DNA of 57,892 bases from a virus. The notes beneath the pieces were generated by a model. The model made no database searches and was not told where the DNA came from. It worked only from the letters and a program-made list of their open reading frames with translations. The stretch is taken from the IMG/VR virus record IMGVR_UViG_3300048793_000013, positions 1-57,892 of that record; one strand, written 5' to 3'. The position numbers and the translations under genes are program-made. Below, piece by piece: positions 1 to 6,634 of this stretch; the stretch's first letter is position 1, and each line of letters begins with the position of its first letter.

Positions 1-214
1 TGTACTTGGTCGCCCATAGCGGTAGCGGCTCGGCCTGAGTGCCACGGCTGACTGCCTTCTCCGCTGCCTTCGTTAGGGCTTCACCCATAGCTGAGTTACC
101 CGGCCGTGGTGTTATTGTGTCAATGGTGCGAGCGCCCCTATCATGCCACCGCTTGGCGGCTTGGAAGGTTCCTAGCCGGCGGACATCGCATAGACGGTTG
201 AGCCAATCGTTCAT
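1..214 (-). CDS. Hypothetical protein, 3' end cut by window edge
   Basis: The first 71 codons are inside the window and the frame runs off the left edge. The ATG at 214-212 overlaps the TGA of the upstream gene as ATGA, the same coupling used by its neighbours, which supports it as a real gene. The visible part begins MNDWLNRLCDV and is rich in Arg and Ala. No domain is recognised. It continues the leftward operon of small early genes. Confidence 0.6.
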   Translation of the reverse strand, partial: MNDWLNRLCDVRRLGTFQAAKRWHDRGARTIDTITPRPGNSAMGEALTKAAEKAVSRGTQAEPLPLWATKY

Positions 215-486
215 TTACGGTGCTCAAATTCGAACGGCTCGACTTTGCCCGTTTCCATGTTGAACGTATCAAAACTAATGCCAAGCCACCCGCATAGAGC
301 AGCGGGGATAGGGCCGTCGAAAATTCCAGCATGATCCGGGATGAAATCCTTTTCGCACTTGGCGCACCACAAGTGGCCCTTGTATTCGGACCATTGAGTG
401 TCGTGGTTACCGCAAGAGCATGGCGCAATCTCGTATGTTGACGGCGGTTGCAGATAGTGCCATGTCCGCTTTTCCAATTCAGCCAT
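211..486 (-). CDS. Small zinc-ribbon-like hypothetical protein (91 aa)
   Basis: The protein has two cysteine pairs, C-S-C and C-A-K-C, about 18 residues apart (CSCGNHDTQW then LWCAKC), consistent with a treble-clef or zinc-ribbon knuckle. The start is taken at the ATG at 486, two bases beyond the stop of the HAD gene, rather than an upstream codon inside that gene. It ends in an ATGA overlap with the next gene. Function is unknown; small zinc proteins like this are common among phage early genes. Confidence 0.65.
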   Translation of the reverse strand: MAELEKRTWHYLQPPSTYEIAPCSCGNHDTQWSEYKGHLWCAKCEKDFIPDHAGIFDGPIPAALCGWLGISFDTFNMETGKVEPFEFEHRK

Positions 487-487
487 G

Positions 488-970
488 TCAAAACGTCCCT
501 TCGTCAACTTGAGCGCACGGGATACCAGCGTCACGCCAAAACTTAACCGATTGATCCCGGTTGTCCCACACCATGATAGGCTGCCACCCGTCCGCGCGCA
601 TGACTTGCAGGATATCCCGTTTCACTTCGAATTCCGTCCGGTGGTCACCATCGGCGCGCATGTAGAGCTTGTGCACGACCGTATAGAGCCCGTGCTCAAT
701 CAGCCATCTGTTTGTGGCCTCCCGCGTATGCTCAGGGCGGCCGGTGCACAACACGATAGGCGTACCGAGCCCCAGCGTCATCGCTACCTGGATGATATGC
801 GAAATCGGTGCGTCCTTGTCCGTGCCGGCGTGGAACGCATCCCAGTCCTTTGGCTGCTTCTGGATATGGTGCAGGCGGTGAGTCGCGTCAGCCAAAGTTC
901 CGTCTATGTCAAACACATACGCCCGCATTTCATTCCCCACAGCCACACTTTTTGCATTTGTCACTGTCAT
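488..970 (-). CDS. HAD-superfamily phosphatase, polynucleotide 3'-phosphatase-like
   Basis: Seen: a HAD motif I, FDIDGTLAD, with Asp21 and Asp23 as the expected nucleophile and acid/base; a motif II Thr in LCTGRPEHT (about residue 76); Lys117 in EVKRDIL; and a C-terminal VWDNRDQSV motif. The segment LYMRADGDHRTEFEVK resembles the phosphatase half of T4 polynucleotide kinase, so 3'-end repair of DNA or RNA is the likely role. The kinase domain is absent (160 aa). The start is the ATG at 970 because a strong GGGAGGGAG Shine-Dalgarno (SD) lies 7 bases upstream; the longer frame to 1015 has no such site. Another small-molecule HAD phosphatase cannot be excluded. Confidence 0.8.
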   Translation of the reverse strand: MTVTNAKSVAVGNEMRAYVFDIDGTLADATHRLHHIQKQPKDWDAFHAGTDKDAPISHIIQVAMTLGLGTPIVLCTGRPEHTREATNRWLIEHGLYTVVHKLYMRADGDHRTEFEVKRDILQVMRADGWQPIMVWDNRDQSVKFWRDAGIPCAQVDEGTF

Positions 971-990
971 GATACCACTCCCTCCCTCAG

Positions 991-1194
991 TTACGGCGCT
1001 ATGCCGCAGTCCCAATCGTATGTGTCAGGCCCGCCCTCACCAGCCTTGGCTTCCGTTACCAACGCCTCATAGCCATCATCGGCGAGTATGCGCACCATCT
1101 GATCGATAACCCACATTTTGTGGTGAGCGCCGTCGCAACTGCCAAACTCCAGCGCAAGAGCGAGTGCGTATTTGATCTTCTCTGCGTCAGTCAT
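991..1194 (-). CDS. Hypothetical protein (67 aa)
   Basis: Begins MTDAEKIKYALALALEFG and is mostly helical, with an acidic, Gly-rich C-terminus. The ATG at 1194 overlaps the stop of the upstream 38-residue membrane peptide as ATGA, so it is probably translationally coupled to it. No family is recognised. Confidence 0.6.
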   Translation of the reverse strand: MTDAEKIKYALALALEFGSCDGAHHKMWVIDQMVRILADDGYEALVTEAKAGEGGPDTYDWDCGIAP

Positions 1195-1307
1195 AAAAAC
1201 ATGTACCCCACAATAAGCATGATCGCCGCGCCTGCCAGAGCAGCAATCACATAGATTGCCAGAACTGGTTTCGACCATTCCCACATGGCGAGAAGATGTT
1301 TAGTCAT
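1191..1307 (-). CDS. Tiny single-pass membrane peptide (38 aa)
   Basis: The frame MTKHLLAMWEWSKP is followed by a hydrophobic run of about 20 residues (VLAIYVIAALAGAAIMLIVG), a clear transmembrane helix. Both ends are ATGA overlaps: its ATG with the stop of the 69-aa gene upstream, and its TGA with the ATG of the 67-aa gene downstream. GGGGGTG lies just upstream of the start. Too short for most gene callers, but the double coupling argues strongly that it is translated. Role unknown. Confidence 0.65.
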   Translation of the reverse strand: MTKHLLAMWEWSKPVLAIYVIAALAGAAIMLIVGYMFL

Positions 1308-1513
1308 GTTTTCACCCCCGTCACCTTTCTCATCTCACATTGGAAATTGTCACGGTACTCCCATGGCGTCGCCGTTGCTTTGCCCTCAGCAATCAGTTCG
1401 TCAATCCACTGCCGCTCGGATGGATGGCACCATTCCTCTTGCGTCAGTGTTCGACCGCGCGCAAATCCTGAGACCATTTCCTCTCGGGACATTTTTAACT
1501 CACCGTGAGCCAT
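1304..1513 (-). CDS. Hypothetical protein (69 aa)
   Basis: Begins MAHGELKMSREEMVSGFARG and contains TLTQEEWCHPSERQWIDELI, which looks helical. A GAGGGG Shine-Dalgarno sits 7 bases before the ATG at 1513. The stop overlaps the start of the membrane peptide downstream. No family is recognised. Confidence 0.65.
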   Translation of the reverse strand: MAHGELKMSREEMVSGFARGRTLTQEEWCHPSERQWIDELIAEGKATATPWEYRDNFQCEMRKVTGVKT

Positions 1514-1514
1514 A

Positions 1515-1895
1515 TTACTTCCCCTCAGTTGTTGCTATGCCGAGTGCTACCTTGGCACCGTGTCGGCGATCCCATTCCTCTTTCGGAATTCCCCTGATAG
1601 GCCACCCAGCCGGGCTATTCATGTCGCAGCCAATATCATAGGCCACGCACCGCCGCTGATCTTCCCTCGATAGCGTTGGAAACCTATCCTCGACAACCGT
1701 AGGAAACACCTTGAAATCATCCGGCATGATCGCCGTCGTCTTGCATTTCCGATTCTGGCAAATGTACCACCGGCTATAGTAGAACGGCTTAGCCAACTCA
1801 ATCTCAGTTATCTCGACATGCTCCTTGATTTGCGTTGGATTTTCACAACGATGACACGGAGGCCCATCGACTGAAACTACCCTTGAATTTGCCAT
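1515..1895 (-). CDS. Zinc-binding hypothetical protein (126 aa)
   Basis: Contains CHRCENP near the N-terminus and CQNRKC about 30 residues later, two cysteine knuckles consistent with a zinc ribbon, followed by an unassigned C-terminal region (KEEWDRRHGAKVALG). ATG at 1895 is preferred because AGAGG lies 7 bases upstream; an overlapping GTG at 1898 is possible. The start overlaps the stop of the SSB-like gene. Function unknown. Confidence 0.65.
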   Translation of the reverse strand: MANSRVVSVDGPPCHRCENPTQIKEHVEITEIELAKPFYYSRWYICQNRKCKTTAIMPDDFKVFPTVVEDRFPTLSREDQRRCVAYDIGCDMNSPAGWPIRGIPKEEWDRRHGAKVALGIATTEGK

Positions 1896-2185
1896 CACGC
1901 CACCTCTGACACGGCGTCAGCGACGCGGATCACTTGCGGGATAATCTGGACATCCGGCTTGCCCTTGTAGGCCACCTGGACCACCGACCCCTCGACATAG
2001 ACATCATCGCCCTTGTGGAAGCCAACCAGCTTTGCCGTGTCATCCCCGAAGGTGCAAATCCGTATCCACGTCCTGACGTTTCGGATGTGAATTTCGAGGC
2101 TTATCGAACAATACGGCTTCCCATTTTTCCCCGTTTTCACTTCCGGATCGTTGGTAACCGTTCCCACCACTTTTGCATCGAACAT
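1895..2185 (-). CDS. Single-stranded-DNA-binding OB-fold protein (SSB-like)
   Basis: Short (96 aa) single-domain OB-fold pattern: an N-terminal strand with VVGTVTNDPEVKTGKNG, then YCSISLEI, a WIRICTFG strand and GDDVYVEGSVVQ. This is the layout of compact phage SSB-type proteins. It lacks the long acidic-tipped tail of bacterial SSB. Expected to coat ssDNA during phage replication/recombination, in line with RusA and ERF nearby. GGGGA lies 7 bases before ATG 2185; an in-frame ATG at 2191 sits too close to it. Confidence 0.7.
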   Translation of the reverse strand: MFDAKVVGTVTNDPEVKTGKNGKPYCSISLEIHIRNVRTWIRICTFGDDTAKLVGFHKGDDVYVEGSVVQVAYKGKPDVQIIPQVIRVADAVSEVA

Positions 2186-2333
2186 TTGCATTTCCCCATT
2201 TTGCTACCGTTGCGGGCGACCCATTCGCCTTTCTTACTATCTTAATTATCTCTTCCAACTTTCCCTTGTCCTTCGTCTCCAATTCTCAGGTGCTTGTGGT
2301 TCCTATCTTTCCCCAGCCGAGGTGAGGATTGGT

Positions 2334-2474
2334 TTACTCCACGGTAACCCAATCCCCGTCTGTGTTTGGGGGTTCTACGGTTTTAGCTTGGGTAGTGCTG
2401 CTCTCTCCATTAAGAGAACACGCACCCACGCGAGACAGATCGGTGTTGCTGACGACAGAGATTGCATGAGACAT
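2334..2474 (-). CDS. Small hypothetical protein (46 aa)
   Basis: The frame begins MSHAISVVSNTDLSRV and ends DGDWVTVE. AGGAAGG lies 7 bases upstream of the ATG. A longer upstream extension in the same frame is Pro/Arg-rich and has no ribosome site, so it was not used. No family is recognised and the support is mainly the ribosome site. Confidence 0.4.
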   Translation of the reverse strand: MSHAISVVSNTDLSRVGACSLNGESSTTQAKTVEPPNTDGDWVTVE

Positions 2475-2748
2475 AGGGGAGCCTTCCTGCCGAAGGTGTA
2501 TTTTCGGCTTCCAACGAACGGTTAATTGCCCTGTCCGTGCACAGACAGGTAGCGGTCGATCCGGGTGTTTTTGGCGGGGAGGGATCAGCGGAGGGTTGAC
2601 AAGGGCAAACCCATGAGGCATATATGCCTCGTCGCGCTGGTCCGGTCGCTGCCAAGCTTAAACACGGATCAGAGAATCGCCCCTAGATGCACCGCATCGG
2701 GGGCGATTCGATTTCTAGCCTATGAATTTTCGTTTGGCAAGCCCCCAT
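2475..2748. promoter_or_regulatory. Intergenic region with palindromes and a long hairpin
   Basis: No convincing gene in this 274-base gap. It holds three symmetric elements: a CCTGTC/GACAGG hairpin at 2530-2549; a perfect 16-bp palindrome GAGGCATATATGCCTC at 2615-2630; and a long hairpin at 2674-2709 with a 10-bp outer stem (GAATCGCCCC/GGGGCGATTC) and a 5-bp inner stem. TTGACA at 2596-2601 lies 17 bases before the palindrome centre on the plus strand, though no plus-strand gene follows. The hairpin lies just past the 2749 gene and may end its transcript, although no T-run follows. Confidence 0.45.
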
Positions 2749-3159
2749 TTACTCGGAAGCGCCAACAGGCTTGAAAAAATCCGTAATAGGACGGGGGCCA
2801 TAGGTTTTCAAAAGCCAAGCCGCATGCTTTTTACGACCACAGGGGTTGCAACAGGCATCAGGGCTCGCCTTTTTGATATGTGCCGTTCTGCGCGTTTCGT
2901 ACAAACCACAAACGCACCTCACTACCCATGTCGCCCCGTTGCTGCCGTCGCCGCGCTTGCTGTCGTGCAGGCCAATGACAGTAAGGCGGCCGTATGAGAA
3001 GCCGGTTAGGTCACTGAATCCAGGGTCCGGCGGTCCCTTTTTCAGTGGCGGAATAGTGTTCCAATGCTCAGGCTCATCATCGCAGCCGGGTTGAGAAGTC
3101 ACCTGTGCCGCTGTTTTGTCGAGCGGAGTGCTGGCAAGAATACGGTCAAATACACTCAT
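2749..3159 (-). CDS. Zinc-finger protein with GRLTV/CVCG domain (homing-endonuclease N-domain relative)
   Basis: Residues ~48-115 carry LTGFSYGRLTVIGLHD, then WVVRCVCG and CCNPCGRKKH, i.e. paired cysteine knuckles after a GRLTV strand. The same pattern (FGRLLVVER, WRCLCDCG, SCGCH) forms the N-terminus of the HNH endonuclease at 48825-49478 in this window. This 136-aa protein has only that module and no HNH core, so it is probably a DNA-binding protein derived from such elements. Its ATG is preceded by AAAAGGTGATC, just after a strong hairpin. Confidence 0.6.
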   Translation of the reverse strand: MSVFDRILASTPLDKTAAQVTSQPGCDDEPEHWNTIPPLKKGPPDPGFSDLTGFSYGRLTVIGLHDSKRGDGSNGATWVVRCVCGLYETRRTAHIKKASPDACCNPCGRKKHAAWLLKTYGPRPITDFFKPVGASE

Positions 3160-3179
3160 GGCAGATCACCTTTTAGTGG

Positions 3180-3208
3180 AGCACCTCACCTTTGCGGGGT
3201 GAGGTGCT
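3180..3208. terminator. Strong 11-bp hairpin between DUF2303 and zinc-finger genes
   Basis: AGCACCTCACC and GGTGAGGTGCT pair perfectly around a 7-base loop. On the minus strand it lies after the DUF2303 stop and about 20 bases before the next ATG. No T-run follows, so it may be an mRNA-stabilising or attenuating hairpin rather than a simple intrinsic terminator. Confidence 0.5.
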
Positions 3209-3223
3209 AACAACTTGGGATGA

Positions 3224-4027
3224 TTAGATTTTACCAAACAGCGCGCCGCAGTCCGTCTTGTCTGCCACCTCGGCCACGATCTGCTTAAACACCGCCTGTC
3301 TGACGTGCTCGGCACGGTGCAACTGCACGCCAAGCTCCAAGCCGCCCTTGTCCGCGTCAATCTTCCACCGCAGGAACGCCCTGACTTCGGTGTCCGATTC
3401 GCCGAAGTACACCGGAATGTTCAACACGAACTGTGTCGGTATCTCAACGCCGCCCTTGGTGTTGGCCTTGGTTTCGTCGCTGTACTCGAAATTCTCGTTC
3501 TCGGACGACGTGCGGACGGCCTTGATGAAGCTGACCTTGCGGTGAGCCTGGAGGTCGCGGATGGATTCCAGCAGATCAGCGGCCTCGGGAGCCGTGATAT
3601 CGGCCGCGTTTTCCTCGATAAACCGGGCGAACTCCAATTGCGGAAGCAACCGGCCGGATATCTTGGTCCACAACTGCCATTCCTCGGAGTAGGGGAGGTG
3701 CAGGGCCGCCCGGTGAGCTACATTGGCGGCGGCCCCGGCCGTATGGTAATCGATCGCCGCGCAGATCGCATTGGCGCCGATGTCGGCGAACAGGATGGTG
3801 TCTTTCTTGAACCAGTTGACATAGCCGATCAGCGATTCGGAGGTCTGCAACGTCACCACTTGGCTGATGTAGGCTGGAAGGCCAAGTTTCAGGCCGTATT
3901 CATCCGAGATTTCCTTTTGAGAGTATCCCTCCGGGACAACCAGGAAGTGGCGCCCAGTGCCAGGATCGATGATGATTTCCGCCTTCTTGGCGGCAAGCTT
4001 GGCGATGGCTTCGGCTTCGGTAGTCAT
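3224..4027 (-). CDS. DUF2303 (YfdQ-like) phage protein
   Basis: The 267-aa protein matches the DUF2303 layout as I know it: a central VNWFKKDTILFADIGANAICAAIDYH segment with ADI/IDYH motifs, WQLWTKISGRLLPQLEFARF, and a C-terminal half describing regular strands ending in a short LGVQLHRAE region. The family occurs in prophages beside early and recombination genes; the biochemical role is not established. TAGGGG precedes the ATG. Gene order with an ERF/RusA region fits other alphaproteobacterial phages. Confidence 0.75.
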   Translation of the reverse strand: MTTEAEAIAKLAAKKAEIIIDPGTGRHFLVVPEGYSQKEISDEYGLKLGLPAYISQVVTLQTSESLIGYVNWFKKDTILFADIGANAICAAIDYHTAGAAANVAHRAALHLPYSEEWQLWTKISGRLLPQLEFARFIEENAADITAPEAADLLESIRDLQAHRKVSFIKAVRTSSENENFEYSDETKANTKGGVEIPTQFVLNIPVYFGESDTEVRAFLRWKIDADKGGLELGVQLHRAEHVRQAVFKQIVAEVADKTDCGALFGKI

Positions 4028-4052
4028 GTGTTTCCCCTATGGATTGAGTTGG

Positions 4053-4370
4053 TTACGCGGTTTCTCTGCCGGCGATGGCGAGCGGCATTTCCTCTTGCCG
4101 AGGATCGATGCGGGTGAGATTGCCGTCCTCGTCGGAGAAGAAGATCGCCGGCTGGATATCGCTGTGTGGCATTTTGCTGGTGATAGCAGCAATAAGGGAC
4201 TTCTCTGCCGAGCCATCCTTGGATGGCTTTACCGTCAGTGTGATTGTGACGGAGCCCGGCTTGTTGGTTTCATCCACGGCCCGGACAACTGCGGCCAGGG
4301 CGGCAGTGGCCTCGGTTACCGGCGTGCCCTTGCGGATATCACGTAGAATGTCGGTGAAAAGTCTGCTCAT
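4053..4370 (-). CDS. Hypothetical protein (105 aa)
   Basis: Start chosen at ATG 4370 (MSRLFTDILRDI), which overlaps the RusA stop as ATGA. The frame has a helical N-terminus and a strand-rich middle (SVTITLTVKPSKDGSAEKS) with a lysine-rich hinge, then PAIFFSDEDGNLTR. Sits directly upstream of DUF2303 and is probably co-translated with it. No domain is recognised with certainty. Confidence 0.65.
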   Translation of the reverse strand: MSRLFTDILRDIRKGTPVTEATAALAAVVRAVDETNKPGSVTITLTVKPSKDGSAEKSLIAAITSKMPHSDIQPAIFFSDEDGNLTRIDPRQEEMPLAIAGRETA

Positions 4371-4705
4371 GTTGGTCTCCATTCCTCGATTGTCACCCTG
4401 CACCGTCCCTTTGTGGTGCCGGTTTTCTCAGCTATGATCCGTTTGCAGTGTCGGTCGTCATCGGTGATTTTGTGCTTGACGAGCAAATCCAATAAGCCTT
4501 TGGCACAGGCATCGGCGTCTACTCGGGTGCTTTCGTAAAGCTCCAATAGCACGGTATAAGGCCCGTGGATAGGGTGTTTTTGTGCCCCTTGCAACAAAAG
4601 TTCCCAGCCGGCATCTTTTATCCACGCCTTGTATTTTGGGCTGATGATCCGGCCCTTGAGGTAGAGGCGGTTGACGCCGACAGGCTCTTTTAGGTCGAGA
4701 ATCAT
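4367..4705 (-). CDS. rusA: RusA-like Holliday junction resolvase
   Basis: Length (112 aa) and layout fit RusA: an N-terminal strand, YKAWIKDAGWELLLQ helix, then the catalytic stretch RVDADACAKGLLDLL with Asp63 and Asp65 and Lys69, followed by KHKITDDDRHCK, whose acidic cluster (82-84) supplies the remaining metal ligand. RusA enzymes resolve four-way DNA junctions made by phage recombination; the ERF annealing gene in the rightward operon is a natural partner. The usual DxDN is DADA here. ATGA overlaps exist at both ends. Confidence 0.85.
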   Translation of the reverse strand: MILDLKEPVGVNRLYLKGRIISPKYKAWIKDAGWELLLQGAQKHPIHGPYTVLLELYESTRVDADACAKGLLDLLVKHKITDDDRHCKRIIAEKTGTTKGRCRVTIEEWRPT

Positions 4706-4899
4706 TTACGAAGACGATCGACTACGGCTAGTATCTTGGCTCTTTCGTCAAAATGAGCCGACCGGAGAGCGATGAGGACATGATAAGCCAAATTTCTCGT
4801 GCCTTGGCCACCGAGAAGATGGTTACTTGCCCGCCCCATTGCTTCCGCTGCGACTGTTATTTCTTCGTCAGACACAAGCGGGCATCCGAACTTCGCCAT
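4702..4899 (-). CDS. Hypothetical protein (65 aa)
   Basis: Begins MAKFGCPLVSDEEITVAAEAMG and is predominantly helical, ending in AKILAVVDRLRK. GAGGGG precedes the ATG and the stop overlaps the RusA start as ATGA. Function unknown; position suggests a recombination or replication accessory factor. Confidence 0.65.
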   Translation of the reverse strand: MAKFGCPLVSDEEITVAAEAMGRASNHLLGGQGTRNLAYHVLIALRSAHFDERAKILAVVDRLRK

Positions 4900-4909
4900 T
4901 TTACGCCCC

Positions 4910-5416
4910 TCAATTCACCACCGCCCGCTTGTCCCGACGCCCTGGCGGATTGAAGCACATCCTGGAATGAAACCCGCAGTAGGGAAGCCCCTTCGCTGGC
5001 CGCGCACCGCAGAAATAGAAGTCGGCGGTACCTACATCCCCTATCGGATACCGGCAGGTACTGTCCGTCAACTCAAACAGGGTACAGCGTTGTGCGGTGG
5101 GAATCTCAATCTCGATTACCTCTGGTTCCTGTACTTGTTCCGGTTGCATGGGTGGCCCCTCTATAGATTTGCGATTGGCCGCACGCTTGATACCGTTCAA
5201 AATCTGACGCTGGTCGTGGGGAATCCTCTTCGGGCGGCGGCGGCGCTTGCCTTTGGCTGGGGCTTTAGCACGTGGTACCAACTTAAGCCTGTGAGCCCTA
5301 CCGATTACCGCATTGCGGGAAATGCCCCCAAGCTCAAGGGCGATAAGCGAGGTCGTCAAGCCTTCGGCCCATAGCTTCTTGAGGATTTCGGTCCTGGATT
5401 CGGTCCATACTGCCAT
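4910..5416 (-). CDS. gcrA: GcrA-family cell-cycle regulator, phage-encoded
   Basis: Residues 4-46 are the GcrA helix-turn-helix: WTESRTEILKKLW, then IALELGGISRNAVIGRAHRL. A basic linker (KGKRRRRPKR) follows, then the cysteine-bearing C-terminal domain with CRYPIGD, FYFCGARP and YCGFH. In alphaproteobacteria GcrA binds sigma-70 RNA polymerase and activates promoters carrying CcrM-methylated GANTC. A phage copy could redirect host cell-cycle transcription or drive phage promoters. Its ATG directly follows the TAA of the upstream gene. Family assignment is firm; the effect on the host is inferred. Confidence 0.9.
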   Translation of the reverse strand: MAVWTESRTEILKKLWAEGLTTSLIALELGGISRNAVIGRAHRLKLVPRAKAPAKGKRRRRPKRIPHDQRQILNGIKRAANRKSIEGPPMQPEQVQEPEVIEIEIPTAQRCTLFELTDSTCRYPIGDVGTADFYFCGARPAKGLPYCGFHSRMCFNPPGRRDKRAVVN

Positions 5417-5689
5417 TTATTTTGATGCCTTAGCGAGGTTGCTCAGGAATTCAGCCATGCCACCACCACCCAGACCAAACGCCTTCGTGATAGCATCGGA
5501 ACCGATTACAGCCTTGGCCGCCGCAATTCCTTCCGGTGTGTTGTCGAAAGTGGCGATCGGCACCGGGCCATCTGGAAATGCGGCATTGTATGCCTTATCT
5601 GCCTCACTTTCGCAGTAAAGACAGCCTTTTCCGTGGCACCATCGACAGTCACGGTATATCTTACGGGCATCATCATACCTGACTTGCAT
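5417..5689 (-). CDS. Small zinc-motif hypothetical protein (90 aa)
   Basis: Contains CRWCHGKGCLYC, a double CxxC-type zinc motif resembling DnaJ zinc-finger repeats, near the N-terminus, then an Ala/Gly-rich tail (AFGLGGGGMAEFL). ATG 5689 is used because GGAGG lies 5 bases upstream; it starts inside the end of the DnaA-like gene (17-base overlap). It lies between DnaA domain IV and GcrA and is presumably co-expressed. Function unknown. Confidence 0.7.
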   Translation of the reverse strand: MQVRYDDARKIYRDCRWCHGKGCLYCESEADKAYNAAFPDGPVPIATFDNTPEGIAAAKAVIGSDAITKAFGLGGGGMAEFLSNLAKASK

Positions 5690-6155
5690 TAAAGCCTCCC
5701 AAGGCGACGCACATGGCGCGAACCCATTGCTCTGGCGTGGCATCCGCAGCCATCGTCGGAACGACAGCGGCTAGGACAGGTGCCATTTTATGTGCTGCCG
5801 ACATTACGGTGGTGTGATCCCGGCCGCCGAACTTACGGCCAAGATCGGTAAACGAACGCCGTGTTAGGTGACGAGCAACAGCCATTGCAACGTGCCGTGG
5901 TGTCGTCAGCCGCATTTGCCGCCGCTTGCCGAGAAGCTCATCCCGGCTGATGTCGTAATAACGACAGGACGCCGAAATGATGTCGTGGATTCTGGTTAGC
6001 TGCCGGGGAAGTTCGATAGGATGGATTGTTTCGGGATCGATAACAATCCGGTGGATAACTTTCGGAGGCGGCGGCGAATTTGTGAGCCGCGCTCGGATAT
6101 CCCGATAGGCCGCTAGATTGTCGTGCACGCTGGCGTACTCTCGAATCTCAAGCAT
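5673..6155 (-). CDS. Stand-alone DnaA domain IV (DnaA-box-binding) protein
   Basis: Residues ~52-125 match the C-terminal DNA-binding domain of DnaA: ITRIHD-type helix, then RRQMRLTTPRHVAMAVARHL and the signature GRKFGGRDHTTVMSA (111-119). The AAA+ ATPase domain and domain I are absent in this 160-aa protein. It should bind DnaA boxes without being able to open DNA, so it may occupy oriC and inhibit host initiation, or act at the phage origin. GGAGGGG precedes the ATG. It is two genes upstream of gcrA in the same operon. Confidence 0.85.
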   Translation of the reverse strand: MLEIREYASVHDNLAAYRDIRARLTNSPPPPKVIHRIVIDPETIHPIELPRQLTRIHDIISASCRYYDISRDELLGKRRQMRLTTPRHVAMAVARHLTRRSFTDLGRKFGGRDHTTVMSAAHKMAPVLAAVVPTMAADATPEQWVRAMCVALGGFNASQV

Positions 6156-6177
6156 AGAAATCCCCTCCTATGCGGGT

Positions 6178-6207
6178 GAAAAAAAAGGGACGGGCATTTG
6201 CGCCCGC
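6178..6207 (-). terminator. Intrinsic terminator after the 83-aa gene
   Basis: Read on the minus strand, GCGGGC-GCAAAT-GCCCGT is followed by CCC and eight T. A second hairpin (CCGCCGA/TCGGCGG at 6215-6236) lies just before it. The terminator is only about 20 bases before the DnaA-like start, so that gene either depends on read-through or has an overlapping promoter. Confidence 0.7.
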
Positions 6208-6244
6208 CAAGTTGCCGCCGACTGTCCAATCGGCGGAGGGAGGC

Positions 6245-6496
6245 TCAGCCGACGCGTTTCGGGCGCCGTATTGGGTATCCATCGTCATCGCGCGGCCATT
6301 TGGCACCAACCGGCCAACGGTCGCTCATCCATTGCATGGCGTAGTCGAAGCTGTCGCACCGAATATCCTTGCCCTTCAAGATCATGGCAAACTTCTTGTT
6401 ATCTTTGAATATTTCGTGCGCCAAGGCTTGCATTGAAATCCTGGCCGCGACGCTATAGGCGTTGGCAACAACTAGGAGTTGATCTTTGGTTCTCAT
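6245..6496 (-). CDS. Conserved phage hypothetical protein (83 aa)
   Basis: Start at ATG 6496 (MRTKDQLLVVANAYSVA), matching a small protein type I have seen in other alphaproteobacterial prophages; the longer frame to 6655 crosses the promoter region and was rejected. Visible features are an N-terminal helix, a FAMILKGKDIRCDSFDYAM segment and a Trp/Pro-rich end (WPVGAKWPRDDD). No purine-rich ribosome site precedes the ATG, so it may be translated from a leaderless or near-leaderless mRNA. It is the first gene of the leftward operon. Confidence 0.65.
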   Translation of the reverse strand: MRTKDQLLVVANAYSVAARISMQALAHEIFKDNKKFAMILKGKDIRCDSFDYAMQWMSDRWPVGAKWPRDDDGYPIRRPKRVG

Positions 6497-6634
6497 TGGG
6501 GGAGGATACAGAGACGAATTGCAGAGATCAAGACAAATTAACCGCAAATTAAATTTGTTGGGAGATGGCGAATTTTGGGAATTGACTGCCACCACATTAC
6601 GGGATAAACGTCGTTTCACATGAGGGGAGTACAA
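6497..6634. promoter_or_regulatory. Divergent early promoter region
   Basis: The only divergent gap in the first 15 kb. On the plus strand TTGACT (6582-6587), a 17-base spacer and TAAACG (6605-6610) give a plausible sigma-70-type promoter for the rightward operon. An AT-rich inverted repeat CAAATT-A-AATTTG (6545-6557), with a further CAAATT copy just to its left, looks like an operator. The minus-strand promoter for the 83-aa gene must also lie here but is not clear. Confidence 0.5.

Noticed and set aside
2186-2282. TTG-initiated ORF (ETKDKGKLEEIIKIVRKANG ...) overlapping the SSB-like gene
   Set aside because: The first half looks protein-like but the start has no ribosome site, a stop sits just upstream, and the second half overlaps the SSB-like gene in another frame.
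3305-4117. Long plus-strand ORF (270 codons) opposite DUF2303
   Set aside because: Antisense shadow of a well-supported gene, with Arg/Gly-rich content typical of shadow frames and no ribosome site.
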